A program made the translations under genes and the position numbers. From Rhodocollybia butyracea (Eukaryota; Basidiomycota; Agaricomycetes; Agaricales; Omphalotaceae), in assembly GCA_015501585.1 (NCBI GenBank), contig JADNRY010000020.1:186001-250000 (forward strand): a DNA stretch of 64,000 bases. The letters run 5' to 3'. Of this stretch, positions 24,486 through 36,338 are shown one piece after another. Every line of letters begins with the position of its first letter. Position 1 is the stretch's first letter. The notes under the pieces were generated by a model that saw nothing but the letters and a program-made list of their open reading frames with translations, made no database searches and had not been told where the DNA came from.

Positions 24486-25441
24486 ATGGCGGAAATTCTC
24501 GACCGATTGCTTAATGAAGCGAGCAGCAGAAAAGACAACAGTACCAAGAAGCGACGGGCGACACTGAAAGTAAGAAAAACGCATCATCTCGGAGGTTCAA
24601 GGAACCTGATCCATGCGTTAGACTTCGCCCTCCGACGCGTGGAGTGATGCTGAAGTCCTCGAGCGTATAAAAACAGCGCCAGCATTGCCTGATGCCATGT
24701 TCACACTCAAATTCATAGACGGAGATAGTTTCGAAACAGAATCACACTGGAATGTTTTCGATCTTTGTTCAGACACAGTCGTCAAGCGTTGCGCGTACCA
24801 GACTCCCGAAGGGGAAGTGCGCGCACTTGCCTTTGTGCATGAGCATACGTCTATCCCCGTCCCCGCGTTCGTCGATACATCGAAGCCAAACTGAATGACT
24901 ACATTCTTATGGAGAAAATCCCCGGGAAACGTCTCGACAGGGTCTGGCCTTCATATACTCCCTTGCAAAAGTTCCTTGTTGCATGGACGCTTCGTGGGTA
25001 TATCCGCCAACTTCGTCAGGCTTCTGCAGCGTATAGTCGATGTCATATCCAGGTCCAATGTCAGACGAACCTGCGGTGTGCCACGGAGCAGGATTTCTTT
25101 TTCCCCTTCGACCTGCAGGTCCTTTCAGCTCTTCTCAAGAGCTTGTAGCACATTTCGATAAATCTGGGAAATGTTGGGACTATTCTCAGCCATTGGTGCT
25201 CACACATTGTGAACTCAGTATGCGCAATGCGATTGTTGGGGACGATGGAAGGCTCTGGTTAGTGGACTGGACACGGTCAGCATTTTATCCGCCGTACTTT
25301 GAGTATATCGCCACGATGAGTGCTGCGGCCAATGACAAAGCTGATCATAGTTGGAGGAAGCATATACCGATAGTCACGGATGGGGCATGCGTCAAGGAAT
25401 TGAATTTTATTGGCGGGTGGGGTCCATATGGAAAAGGGTAG
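24486..25441 (+). pseudogene. APH-like phosphotransferase copy E (two frameshifts)
   Basis: Exon 1 encodes MAEILDRLLNEASSRKD...TLK, followed by an intron ending GCGTTAG before TSPSDAWSDAEVL. Compared with copy D one base is missing in the run of C at VPRVRR (near 24860-24866: GTCCCCGCG against GTTCCCCGCG). A second base is missing at HIPGP (near 25050: ATATCCAGG against ATATCCCTGG or ATATCCCAGG in the other copies). The catalytic loop is changed from HGD to HCE (THCELSMRN), while the DW motif is kept (LVDWTRSAF). These three lesions make a functional kinase unlikely. Confidence 0.82.
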
Positions 25442-25683
25442 GTTTAGTAAGTATCGTATTTCTGATAATTTTTGTAATCAAAGTGAGTACTAGTACTCCT
25501 GAATCCCAGGGTATGTCTTTGAGATCGCGATCCTCTCTATCGTCTTTTAAAAGCTGGGTTCGGATGCCCTCATCTGGAAAATGAGAAGTAATTGCAGAAC
25601 GGAAGGAAGTCCTTGCACAACCGAGGTAAGAGAGATAAATTATCCTGGGGACTCGGAGAAATGATACTGATACATGCGCCCAA

Positions 25684-25895
25684 CTAGACTTCATCTTCCG
25701 GCACCTGGGAGTGATGCTGAAGTCATCGAGTGTATGAAAACTGCACCAAGTTCACAGTCGCGCGTTGTCCCGAAGGAGAGCCGTATTGGAATGTTTTCGA
25801 TCTTTGCTCAGACACTGTCGTCAAGAGTCGCAACTTGTTCAACACTGGGGTCCATATGCAAAAGGATAGGGTTGAGTAGCAGATTTGAATGATTT
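25684..25895 (+). pseudogene. APH-like copy F (internally deleted remnant)
   Basis: Starts with the exon-2 sequence (S-S-S-G-T-W-S-D-A-E-V region, then WNVFDLCSDTVVK) and jumps directly to the 3' end of the gene (TGGGGTCCATATG..AAAGG). The whole central kinase domain of about 550 bp is missing. Its 3' flank to about 26097 is homologous to that of copy D. Non-functional. Confidence 0.75.
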
Positions 25896-26424
25896 TCGTG
25901 ACCACAGTAAGTACACAGTAACTTGAATACCTTCCCTGCTAGCGATAATTAATGAGTCACTCTTGGTGTATACGAGTACAGGAGATCGACTGGAAGAACG
26001 CGCTATCTCACAGAGATATTTGCTTTGTTCACCCGCACCCGTCCATTCCTTGTACGATACATCATACCCAAATTCGAGTGCTGTCTCTTCGATTGTGTAT
26101 TCTGAGTCTACGAAAGCTGCAGCATGGATAAAGATTTAGGTTCAAGAGCTCAAGACCAGACATACTGTACAACGTGCACTCTCCAGTGCATAAGGGTCCC
26201 CCGCAGGACCGCGGATTTTCTCCTCCGTTGGAACCCCAGCTTACTCTCGCGCCTCAACGTACTCGATCATGCCTTTTTGCCCGATCTGGAAAGTAGTAGT
26301 GAAGAACAATGAAATTCCTGTGTACACAGCTAAGGGTTGAAGCTGTAGCTTGAAAAATTGTTGATGTAATTCTCTAGAAACTTCACAAGAAAGAGATCAT
26401 CCGAGCAGTAAAGTATGACATCGC
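25896..26424. other. Flank of copy F and intergenic
   Basis: The first 200 bp are the duplicated 3' flank of copy D; the rest shows no gene. Confidence 0.5.
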
Positions 26425-28767
26425 TTAAAAGGTTGAGTAATAACCAGAAAATATCCTGGGTATAAACGTCGTCCGCTCCCAAGCCAACATCTCTTCAATC
26501 TTTTTATCCTTCAGCGTCCTCCCAAACAGCGAGTCATACTTCCAGATCTCGGCCACTTTTTGGAAACTTTCGTGCATCTCACCAAGCCGCTCCCTATGAG
26601 AAGTGCCACTTCTGGGACTAAACTGGCTCGACGCATATAGACTACGCGCAAGACAGGCTAGTAATTAATGTTCGGGGTTGGTTGAGTAAATGGCTAGGGA
26701 TAAGACAAAAAAAACTCGCAGAGGTGGTGCGCATCGTCCTGAGCAAAAAAATCGGAAGCACGCCCATAGAAAAACATAGCACCTCGCCATGAGTGGGTGC
26801 TGCCAGATTCAGTACTTTTCCATTCGGAATACGCGGCTCTCAGGCTAAATCGTCGTTTGAATATCAACTATGGCTTGAATTAAGTAAAAAAATCACTCAC
26901 CGAATACCGTGTCCCACGATATTAAACGAGCATGCAGTGGCAATGGCGGGGTCGTCATCTTCAGCAAAGCCATAAGCCTCGTCCGCAGACTCAAGCAACA
27001 GATCTTCCGCTTCTTCATGTATGAGCTCACGAGTCTCCGAGTCCTTGCTAAGTTCGAATCGCTAGGAACGCACACGATCAAACATGATCCACATCCCATG
27101 ATTGTAGAGAAATATATCTACCTCGAAAAGACGCTGGAGACGCATACCCCGTACAGCACAAAGATACGGTCCTCCGAATATTTCTCCTAAAATTTCCTGG
27201 GGATGGTCCTCCCACTGCTCTCGTCCCCAAGTAATAAGCCCCATAACTTGGTGAATGTATTCGGTTTCGGCGGTGTGGTTTTGGAGCAACATTCCTTGGT
27301 GGAATCCCTCCATGGTCCAGAATCTAAGGACAAGATTATAACGGGGAACTGAATGCTGAATAGACTCAATTCGCATACCGGATGGTAGCCTCAAGCGCAG
27401 GTCGTATCGTATTCCATTCTTCAAGACGTGCAGCTTCATCCTTTGCACCAGCCAAGCGTTTCTGAACGATGGATTTGATCGTTTCCGGGCAGACATCCTC
27501 GTCGAAGACGTCGTGGACTTTCACTTCGCGGACGGCTTAGGGCAGAGTAGTATGAGAAGACTTTTTTTGGTTCGAAAAGACACGTACCTTGCTTGCGGAA
27601 GTCGTCGAGATAATCAGAATCCTGGATATGCCATACCCTGTAATCTGCAAGGATCGAATTCGAAAGGAGTTTCAAGGGCTAAAAATGAGATTGGACTCGG
27701 AACGAACGTAGAAAGATACAAAAAAGTATCGTACTGAAGCAGAATCTTCCTTAAACGGAGGCGAATCGGGCGCAGAATATACCTTGAGCGCATCCAAGCC
27801 TTCTTGTAGATAGTCATACGCCTTGGCCAATATCCATGCCTGTGGCAACAGCGATATCTGTCAGAGAGACTTTGGTTTGCAAACATGACAAGGGGGACTC
27901 AAGCAACTAGGAGGAGTCTCTTTTTCACAAAGTTCTTCCCCTAACACGTTTACAACACTTCGGGTCCGAGGCTGGGGCCCTTGCAACACGAGCGCTGGAA
28001 GCATTTTTTCCGCAGCCATCCAAGGGAGATCATCGTCTTTGATACCGTCGAGGTCGAGATATTTCTTCACTGCCTCCGTGTAGGCTTTTTGCTGGCGTTG
28101 CTACTCTCGTCTTGCACCTTCAAGACCTTTCTCACAAACAGATTTTTGCATCTTTTCCGCTGGTGTCAAGTTATCGCTTGGTAGTTTCGTGAGGAATTCT
28201 TCCCATGCTTTGACACTTTCTGAAGGTTGTCCAAGACCCTAGAAGTGGAACGTCATTTCTAGTTTGGTTAAAACAACGTTAAAACTCACGTCCAGAGCCA
28301 TTGCACGCCGACCAAAAGCTTTCGCAAAAAAAGGGTCCAGTTTCGTTGCCTATTGAAGCATTTAAAATTAGTGCTTCAGATCGTTGTTCTTGAATGGAAC
28401 TCGCCTTTGTTGCATCGCTTATGCCATTCATATACCTTGTAAAAAAGTTTGCAGTTTGAATATGGAGCTGGAGCAGAAACTTGAAAGGATACGCACGAAT
28501 TCAGTTTCAACCAGCAAGCTGCACGATTGGAATATAGCGTGCTTGCATTTTCATTTTCGCCGCCCGCTTCCAAAGCTTCAGCGTACTTTTTGGCTGCTAA
28601 CGCATAATCTTGGTTTCGAAAGAGCTGATTCCCTTCTTCTTTAAGCTCGGATGCCTTCGAAATCTTCGAATCCTTAAGATCTAGATCGAATAAAGGCGCG
28701 TACTTTGCGAGTTCCGTACCTTTGAGCTAGTATCTGCTGTAGCCAAGTTCGGTTTGCTGGGAGCCAT
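26425..28767 (-). CDS. TPR-domain protein with an in-frame stop
   Basis: Multi-exon gene starting MAPSKPNLATADTSSKG. An N-terminal TPR region follows: ASELKEEGNQLFRNQDYALAAKKYAEAL, STLYSNRAACWLKL, ATKLDPFFAKAFGRRAMAL, the pattern of Hsp70/Hsp90 co-chaperone-type TPRs. A long C-terminal part without a named domain follows (FWTMEGFHQGMLLQNH, IFGGPYLCAVRGMRLQRLFE) and ends AWERTTFIPRIFSGYYSTF. One intron (28350-28404) needs a GC donor (GCGAGT). In the exon reading EKGLEGARRE-QRQQKAYTEAV an in-frame TAG occurs at 28103-28101 where CAG (Gln) fits; no intron removes it. So it is either a recent nonsense allele or a base-call error; the rest of the gene is well preserved. Confidence 0.65.
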
Positions 28768-29192
28768 AGTTCTACGCGTAAAAACCACAGATGGAGGAAA
28801 AGAAGAAAGAAAATACGAACATCGTGCCTCGTAGAATCATGGTACACTACGGACAAAGACAGGTCATTCGCATCTTAATCGGCCACTTCTCTGTCTGACC
28901 AAATATGGTAATCTCATGTCTATTTTGGGTGATGAGATAATTAAGATCGCTACCAAAAGACAATACTAGAAAGAAAGAATAAGCCAAAGCAGTGAAAAGT
29001 ACAACACAATCTCACATCCATAAACTCCCCACAAAACCCAAGTTTCCGAAAACCGTGCATTACTACCAACGAAAGCAATTTAACGAATACTAGAGCTGAT
29101 TATACAGTACAATAAATAGACAGCAGAAGAAATATCATACCAATAACACGATGAAGCATTCCGTATAATCTGTTCACAAAATAAATCACTCA
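28768..29192. other. Intergenic, no gene seen
   Basis: AT-rich 425 bp between the start of the TPR gene and the 3' end of the ALY gene. Confidence 0.45.
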
Positions 29193-30107
29193 TCAGCTCG
29201 CAGCTCGATATTCCTCCATCTCCTGATCCAGCTGTTCCTTCGTCTTCGTCTTAGTGAACCTTGGCATCTGGACATTCTGCTTCTTTAGTCTCCTTGGACC
29301 CTTCTTCGTTCTATGTTTCGTGTGCGCTGGGATTTGGGGCTGGGAAGGGTTCGCGAACGGTGTTCCCGCTGCGATGGCAGCGGCTGCAGCTGCCTGTCGA
29401 GGAAGTTTGTGGTTCTGTATTGATTGTGCTGATCTGAATATCGGAGAGTTTTAGCAAGAATGGGATGAGAAATAAGAGCTGAACGCACGAAGTGGAAGCA
29501 ACGGCGCGCTTTGGTTTGTCTAGTCTGTCCAACAGAGATGGCTGCGTTGCGGAGACGGAAGTGGAAGAAGGGTTTGTGGGGACAGGAGTAGACTCTGAGA
29601 CGATTTCGATACGTATTGGACGGCCTGAGCAGCGGGTTAGCCATATTTTTGACAGTAAAAAGGCTATACTAACGTCCATCGACGAATTTGCCATCGTACT
29701 TTGTACGGGCAACCGCGGCGTCGCCAGGTCGCTGGAATACAACCACAGCCATTCCTTTGGACTTTCCTTGGGAGTTGTATATGAGGAAAGATTCTTTTAA
29801 TGGCCCGACTGTCTTATTGAAGAGTTCCTGTGAAGAGCCAGTCAAAACTAGATTCAAAACTTGGGCGCGTGATATTCACCTCTACTTCTCGTTCTCCGAC
29901 ATCCAAAGGTAACTGGGTGAGCAGTATTTTACTCCCAATAGCCTGCTGCCGTCTCATTGCTTGCGTTTGCATAGGTGATGATCCTGTATATCTCCAGGCT
30001 GGTGCGACCTGTGCTTGGTTTCCCAGAACTCTTTGTTTAGGACCATGGTACGAGTTATATCGAGCATATTGATACGGTAGAGGGCGAGCCTGGTTTTGAG
30101 CATGCAT
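29193..30107 (-). CDS. ALY/REF (Yra1-like) mRNA export factor
   Basis: RNA-binding adaptor of the TREX mRNA-export complex, nuclear. After a basic N-terminus (MHAQNQARPLPYQYARYN) there is one RRM: SKILLTQLPLDVGEREVE (RNP2 side), LFNKTVGPLKESFLIYNSQGKSKGMAVVVF (RNP1 GKSKGMAVVVF) and AARTKYDGKFVDGRRPIRIEIV. The last exon, AAAAAAIAAGTPFANP...KHRTKKGPRRLKKQNVQ...KTKTKEQLDQEMEEYRA, ends in the conserved short helix that in ALY/Yra1 contacts the export helicase. The start at 30107 is the first ATG in frame. Shares a 138-bp divergent promoter with the PFK2 gene. Confidence 0.85.
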
Positions 30108-30245
30108 TGTGTCCAAATCCCAAAAACAATGCGTCAAGTAGAGGTCGGAAATCGACAAACGCCGTTTGCTCAGTTGTTTAAGCGACAAAGGATTTCCGGG
30201 CCGCCGTTGGGCCGTGAGATTGCTTTAGCGCTAATCCAAGTCATT
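30108..30245. promoter_or_regulatory. Divergent promoter, ALY-like gene / PFK2
   Basis: 138 bp between opposite start codons. Confidence 0.55.
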
Positions 30246-32287
30246 ATGGTTGCTCCTCTCTATACCACAGACTCTGGGCTTCTCTTTCATGCTGGAAAAA
30301 TCCTCGTCATCACCATCGGTCTCCCTGCTCGGGGAAAAACCCATATATCCCGTGCTTTAGAGCGATATCTGCGATGGATGGGTGTAAAAACCCAAGTAGT
30401 ATCTCTAGGCGATTATCGGAGAAAGACACTAGGCGGCGCACAGAAATTACCTCCTGATTTCTTTCATCTCGGTGAGTAAAGGGATGATTAACGAGTATTC
30501 ATTCGCTCATCACTTGTTTAGGGGAAAAGAGTCCCGAGACGATCGCACTGAGGAAGAAGATTTCGGATGGATGTGAACAGCAGATCTGGGAGTTTTTCAA
30601 AACTGGACAGGTCGTCATATACGATGCAAACAATGGAACGCGAGGTGTAAGACAGACTTTGGCAGAGAAATTCCACGATAAAGGGATCCATGTTATTATG
30701 CTCGGTGGGCGTCAGCCGAATATGCTGCATAGCTTATGAACTGATAAGTACACCATGCTCAGAATCCGTATGCGATAACAAGGAGATGATTGAAGCGAAC
30801 ATTCGAAGTGTCAAGATATCTTCGCCCGATGTACGTTTCTTTCCTCTAGTTCAGTTTGCAGTTTCAAATAATTCGTCTAGTATCGAGGATGGGATCCAGA
30901 CAAGGCTGTCGAAGACTATTATATCAGAATAAGAGACCACGAAGAGAATTACGAACCAGTCGAAGAAAAAGATTGGCCTTATATTCGTATCATCAATGTA
31001 ACGGTCCAACTCCAATCTCAAAGTTGTCTACTCTTACCTATCTTCATAGGTCGGAGAGAAGATTATGATGAATGTGAGTCGCCTTTTTTGCTGTTATCTA
31101 TGATCACAAGCTAACGCACACGCTTGCAGAATATCAAAGGATATCTCCAAGTATGTTTCCCTGCGCCTTGATAAACGATTTATAACATGAAACACTAGTC
31201 TCGAATCGTTTTCTTCCTAATGAACATCCACAATCGTCCTAGAACAATCTACTTCGCCCGCGTATGTTCCGCTTTCTCTTATCAGCGCCTAATCTAACTA
31301 CGACTCACAGTCTGGTCAATCCCTTATCGAACACTCGTACAAAGCAGATTCCGATCTATCACCTGCAGGATGGGAGTATGCTGAGAAGCTCAAAGAATTT
31401 GTAGTAGAACGTCGAGCCAAAAGTTTAGAACAACGAGGATTGAAACCACAGGATCAACGGCTGGTGGTGAGCCCTACTTTACCCCAATCGTGCCAATCTT
31501 TCATATGTATGCAGATCTGGACTTCCACTCGTCGTCGCGCACACCATACAGCTTGGCCATTCCTTCAAGCCGCCGCACCATCCCGTTCTGGATCTTTATC
31601 TTTCTTGAATGGCGCAGATACTGAAGTGTCTACGCCGGTTATAGGTACACCACCCGGAGACGGCCGTCCGCCTCTGACCACCCATCCCACTTCTCCTCTA
31701 AACATCAAAGTGATCGAAAAACCACAAATGTCGGAAATAAATCCCGGTGTCTGGGATGGCCTTACTCCCGACCAGGCGAGAAAATACTACCCTCAAGATT
31801 GGGAACGATTCGTCAAAGATCCTTATTCGTTTAGAGCGCCTAGAGCTGAGAGCTATCATGATTTGAGTGGTGCGTCAATTTCGTTTGTCCTCGATCTTTT
31901 TTCATTCATCATTCATATGTCTTTAAAAGTCCGCATCGAACCTATCCTAATCGAGCTCGAGCGAGAAAAGGAAGACCTCCTTATCATCGCCCACGCCTCT
32001 GTAATCCGTTGCCTACTCGCATACCTCATCGGTCTTCCAGCCTCCGAAATCCCCGCTATCGAAATCGCCCGGGGCGATCTCCTCGAGGTCGTACCGGCGT
32101 CCTACGGGGTACATTGCCAGGCATATCATTTTTGGGACGGACCGGGAGACGAGGCAATGAAACCATGGGTGTTACGGAAAAGGATGCGAATAACTTTTAT
32201 GAGAATTATGCGGAGGATACCAAGGGGAAGAGGAAAGGCATTTCGCAAGAGCCGGAAGCTAGTCTCAGTCTTTTGGGAGCTATTTAA
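30246..32287 (+). CDS. 6-phosphofructo-2-kinase with inactive bisphosphatase domain
   Basis: Makes fructose 2,6-bisphosphate, the activator of glycolysis; cytosolic. The kinase half has the P-loop ITIGLPARGKTHIS, SLGDYRRK, VVIYDANNGTRGVR and HVIMLESVCDN. The phosphatase half starts TIYFARSGQSLIEHSY: the catalytic His of the RHG motif is Ser (TCT at 31311-31313, first codon after intron 31262-31310). In yeast Pfk26 this same change is known to remove phosphatase activity. The phosphatase fold is otherwise present (EINPGVWDGLTP, LLIIAHASVIRCLLAYLIGLP). Near 32143-32148 the frame leaves the family: the expected tail (TEKDANNFYENYAEDTKGKRKG, stop 32285-32287) is one frame away, suggesting a 1-nt deletion there. 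Unshifted, translation would run to about 32327. Confidence 0.9.
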
Positions 32288-32364
32288 AGGTCGTAGTTTC
32301 TTTGATTGTTATTCTTCGTATTCTTAATATAACTGTAAATGTACCAGTATATATCTATAATTCG

Positions 32365-34813
32365 TTATGCAGATTTGAAAGGATCCTGGTTTTCAACCTC
32401 GGAATCCCTGTCCGACTTTTCGTCATGCGAAGATCTAGAATCCTCCCATCCAGAAACATCTACTTCTTCAAAGGTACGTGCTGCACCTGGTACTGGGAAT
32501 GCCCAGTTAAGGAGAAGGTAAACGAGCATCGACACCCCAAAGCCGGTGAAGAAGGACATCTCATAAATTCGGGTGGCGGCTATTGGTACTTGGCGTCCCG
32601 CTACGAGAAAGTATTACAATGAAGATACGTACTACTGGAGTAGGTGAACAGACTTACTAGCACCCGCAAACCCAACCACATTGATTAGTATTCCAGCGAT
32701 GTAAGCCGCGTATGCTCTGGGGTCAGGTACAGTTAGCGACACCGGTAAACGATAGAACGACTTACCTGAAGTTGAAACCATACGTATACCAATACCAGCC
32801 CTCCTTGCGAGTGGTATACAAATCCGCGACGCGGTAGTGTCCTTTCCTGATTAAAAAATATTCCGTGATCTGTAAGCTCTCAGTAAGCATTCGCAGAACG
32901 ATTTCAAACCGATGCTTTACCATAACCCCAGCAATCGAGCTTAGAAAGACCGAGTAAGCCGATAGGTAAGAGGTGAATCCATTACTGCTGAGTAAGAGCT
33001 TCCACGGAAGTATACAGTATCCTACGATCGCTGCGACATAGCCGCCTCTTCGTATATTCTAGAAAGGTGCATTAAACCATGTATGGAGGATAGGCAAAAG
33101 ATCGACGTACTATGAATCGAGGAAATAAAGAGGTGAGATCACATCCGGCGCTGATTGAATTGGCGGAGATATTTGTTCTGGAACTCGTTAGAGACATTGA
33201 GCCCAGTTTGGTTAGAAAACCGGCGACGTACCCGATCTGGAAAAGGAAGTATCTCATTCAGATCTCGTACTAGTAAGACCAAGAAAAAGTTACTCACCTG
33301 CGCGATAATGAACGCAAATGAGATAAACCATACCTGGGAGAAAAGGTGTGTTTAGATTCAGATCCAAGGAGGACGAGATAGCGACGAGACTCACCCCAAA
33401 TCTCGTAGCATGCGAAGGTGAATCATCCAAGAACATGTTGAGTAATTGAACCGGAGACCATATTGCCTCTCCATAAATTGTCTGTGAGGACGAACTCACG
33501 ATGATACCTATAAAACTGACGATCGAGAATGTCAGGGGGATAGAGAAGAACTGGGGCCAGAGCGCGGCTGAGGGGCTATGAGAACGAGAGGCGAAATCAG
33601 GAGCATTCCTGGTAGAAAAGTCAGTAACGAGTTAACACGTTTTGAACGCTGTACTACGAACGTGATAAGCGTAGCCATATTGCTAATAGAGGACATTAAA
33701 TTCGTCACCATCCCCCATCCCAGCTCCGACCCGTGAAGTTTCCCTGGCTGTCGAATAATCGGGCCAACCCCTTTCGCCTTGACGATACACCATACGAAGA
33801 ACACAAGACCAGCGATGGGGTGATGATAGCTTTGAGAGTAAAGAGATGACGACTGAGCTTTGCTTGTGAGTATCTCATGCAAAAGAAATAACACACGGAG
33901 GGCTCACATTCGATGAATAGGAAACCAGATCGCTGGCAAGGAGATGAACCAGAACAAAAAGAACGCCAACATTTCTTTGGTGGTGATACCTGCAGACTCG
34001 GGAAGACCATTTGCTGTAGTTGAGGTTGTCAGTATTTCATTCATTCCAACATCCGAGGATTGACGACGCACGGATGTTGTTAATCCCAGGCCACACTGCC
34101 CTCAGCATCACAAACATGCACGTTCCCCCAATGCTTGCCTGTACGCCGTACCAAATACTAACCCCAGTTCGCGTTTCAACTCATGCTAATACAAAGTCTC
34201 GCAATATTGAAACAATGCTCACCATGCCATGACCCCTCGATTGAACGTACACCACAAGCTTCCATATAGTCCAAAAGATGTTCTTGCTACTACCGGGAAT
34301 GTGATATGTTGCATACTACCTTTCGAAGGGGGTGTAAGCAAGCGGAAGTTGAGTTTGACCAGGTAAACTAACCTGGACGTGCGTTCATTACAAGAAATGG
34401 ACTGGCGACTCCGTATCCAATCCAAACGCAGATCCAAGCCTGCCACCAGGATAGCCCTGCTTGGATCATTGAAGATGCAATCATCCAGCTGGGAGTGAGC
34501 TTGTAAACGAGTACGAACTACGGTGGCACATAGTATCAGAACGACGTACGTGTTGACGTTGAAGCTGTCGGCGATCCAGCTATGTTCAGTCATGAGCATA
34601 AGGTTCAATGAATAGTAAAAGAACATACAAAGCAATGAAGTTACGGTGCTTCCATGTTCTCTTTTCGATGGGGACTGGAAGTAAATCCTTAGTCTGGAAT
34701 GAAATATTTAAAGGTCGGCCGTAAATGGGGAGCTTTGAGATACTTGCCATCAGGAACATTTCAGAGTAGCTCGCATCGGAGTGTTCGACCTCTAGCTTTC
34801 GTAGCAGGCTCAT
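32365..34813 (-). CDS. NCS1 nucleobase/allantoin-type permease
   Basis: Plasma-membrane nucleobase:cation symporter (uracil/allantoin/uridine permease group, Fur4/Dal4-like), 12 predicted TMs. Ordered motifs: NKDLLPVP..KRTW just before TM1; SWWQAWICVWIGYGVASPFLVMNARPG; HITFPVVARTSFGLYGSLWCTFNRGVMA (the conserved FP.V.R.SFG..G motif of NCS1); WYGVQASIGGTCMFVML; AGITTKEMLAFFLFW; IGTNISANSISAGCDLTSLFPRFI (the NxxSAGxD motif); and TEYFLIRKGHYRVADLYTT. The C-terminal tail is acidic (VDVSGWEDSRSSHDEKSDR). Built from about twelve exons, all compatible in frame. Start ATG 34813; stop 32365-32367. Confidence 0.9.
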
Positions 34814-35471
34814 CGTTGGGCAGTGAAATCCTAAAACCGAAGACTTCTTGAGTTTGGCTTACAAGAAGAGGGGGGGGGATAAACCATGATAGTGCTTGCT
34901 TTATCTAGGTCTATTTTCGTCGAAACCCACGCAAGTCTGATAAGACCAGAACGATAGAAATATACTGAACAAGAATGTCCACCTTGACATAAGGTTCACG
35001 ATAAGCCTGCCGTTCAACGATCACATGGTGTGGAAAAGTCGGTGACGTCACGCGTTCCGAAATGTTCGGAAGCAGATGAAAGTGCAATCCGAGCACATTT
35101 CTCAAGTCTGAAGATTAAATGAGTGCATTCAAGACTGGAATGTATATTATGTATGCACGTACAAGGGACGGATGCAACAACAAGAAATCAAGCAACGCGT
35201 ACAAAGTCCAATGCGATGCGGTTGAGTAGGAAGGTGGGGGGCGAGATAGATATGATATATGTAACGCCAACTTCGAAGGGGAGGATGAATTTCTGTATAT
35301 TTTGGCGTACCGATGATAAAAGAAAAGAGTAGTAAATTTTAAATAAGCGACGTCGATGTCGGCGACAGCGGATAGCAAGATGTATATCATGTGCAACAAT
35401 GAGTATGCGAGATGAGTGAAATATAGATACAATTGGATAGATGATGAGAACGTTATGAAGCCTTGGAAAAA
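34814..35471. other. Intergenic, no gene seen
   Basis: 658 bp between the NCS1 permease start and the 3' end of the KEN-box protein gene; only short shadows. Confidence 0.45.
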
Positions 35472-36338
35472 TCAAGAGGGGCATGCTGGTAGCGCGCATG
35501 CTGTTTGCGAGACGCTGGCTAGTGGGAGAAGGAGACGTGAAAGTAAACGCAGAATAGATTTGTTTGCGTTCGGAGTAGAAAACGTCTTCATCTCGGCGGG
35601 AGAGGAGCCACGTAAAGTGGTGGAAGACGAGGCGGAAAGGGACTTGGAGGGCAAGAAGTCGCGGTCGCGGATCTCTGGGTCAGCAGAAGCTTCCTATGAA
35701 TAAACTCTGTAAGCAAGTAGGTAAAAGCATGCAGTGAGAGGACGAACCTTGACAAAATGAAATGGTTCTTCATCCTCCGTAGCTTCTTCATAAGCTACAG
35801 TAACATCTGCGAGAGGCCGGACGGTCAAATCATAACATTTCGAATCGATCAGTGCCTGGGTCACCCTGGCCTGCTCCTTGTCTAACTCGGTCTCCTCGTC
35901 GAGCTTGGGCATAGGCGACGTTCTGCGAGACGGGCGCTTAGCCGCCTTCTTCGCAGAACTAGTCGTCTTCTTCACCTTGAGCTTCGAACTCGAGGAAGAA
36001 ACAGACGACCTGCGCTTTTTGCTCTCGGGCTGAGCCTCGAGACCAGACAGGTCCTTTTCCTTCAGCGATTTGGATTCTGTAGGAACTGGCTTGACAGCCA
36101 AAACGCTGATGCTGCCCTTGCGTTTCTTTCCGAGGACCGTGGAAGAAACGACTCGTTCGCCAGTCACTGGGTCCAGATTTTCCTTGTCTGGGGCAATGGG
36201 AGAAAGAGTAGTAGAAATGGAAGATTCCGAGAAAGACCGCGAAAGAGGCACAGGCGCGGAATTTTTTAGATTTGGTTTTGGAGATGCTGGTGTATCAACG
36301 AACACAGTGAAGCTGCGAAAAGAGGCCTTGGACGACAT
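35472..36338 (-). CDS. Nuclear, probably disordered protein with KEN degron
   Basis: Predicted 270-aa protein: exon 1 36338-35748, intron 35694-35747, exon 2 to 35472. It begins MSSKASFRSFTVFVDTPASP and is rich in Ser/Lys. A KEN box sits in a typical context (IAPDKENLDPVTGERV), and basic nuclear-localisation-like clusters follow (GKKRKG, SKKRRSS, KKAAKRPSRR). A conserved-looking segment is DSKCYDLTVRPLADVTVAY, then EDEEPFHFVKEASADPEIRDRDFLP. The KEN box is recognised by the APC/C activator Cdh1, so the protein is likely destroyed in G1; a mitotic or chromosome role is inference. No named domain recognised. Confidence 0.7.
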
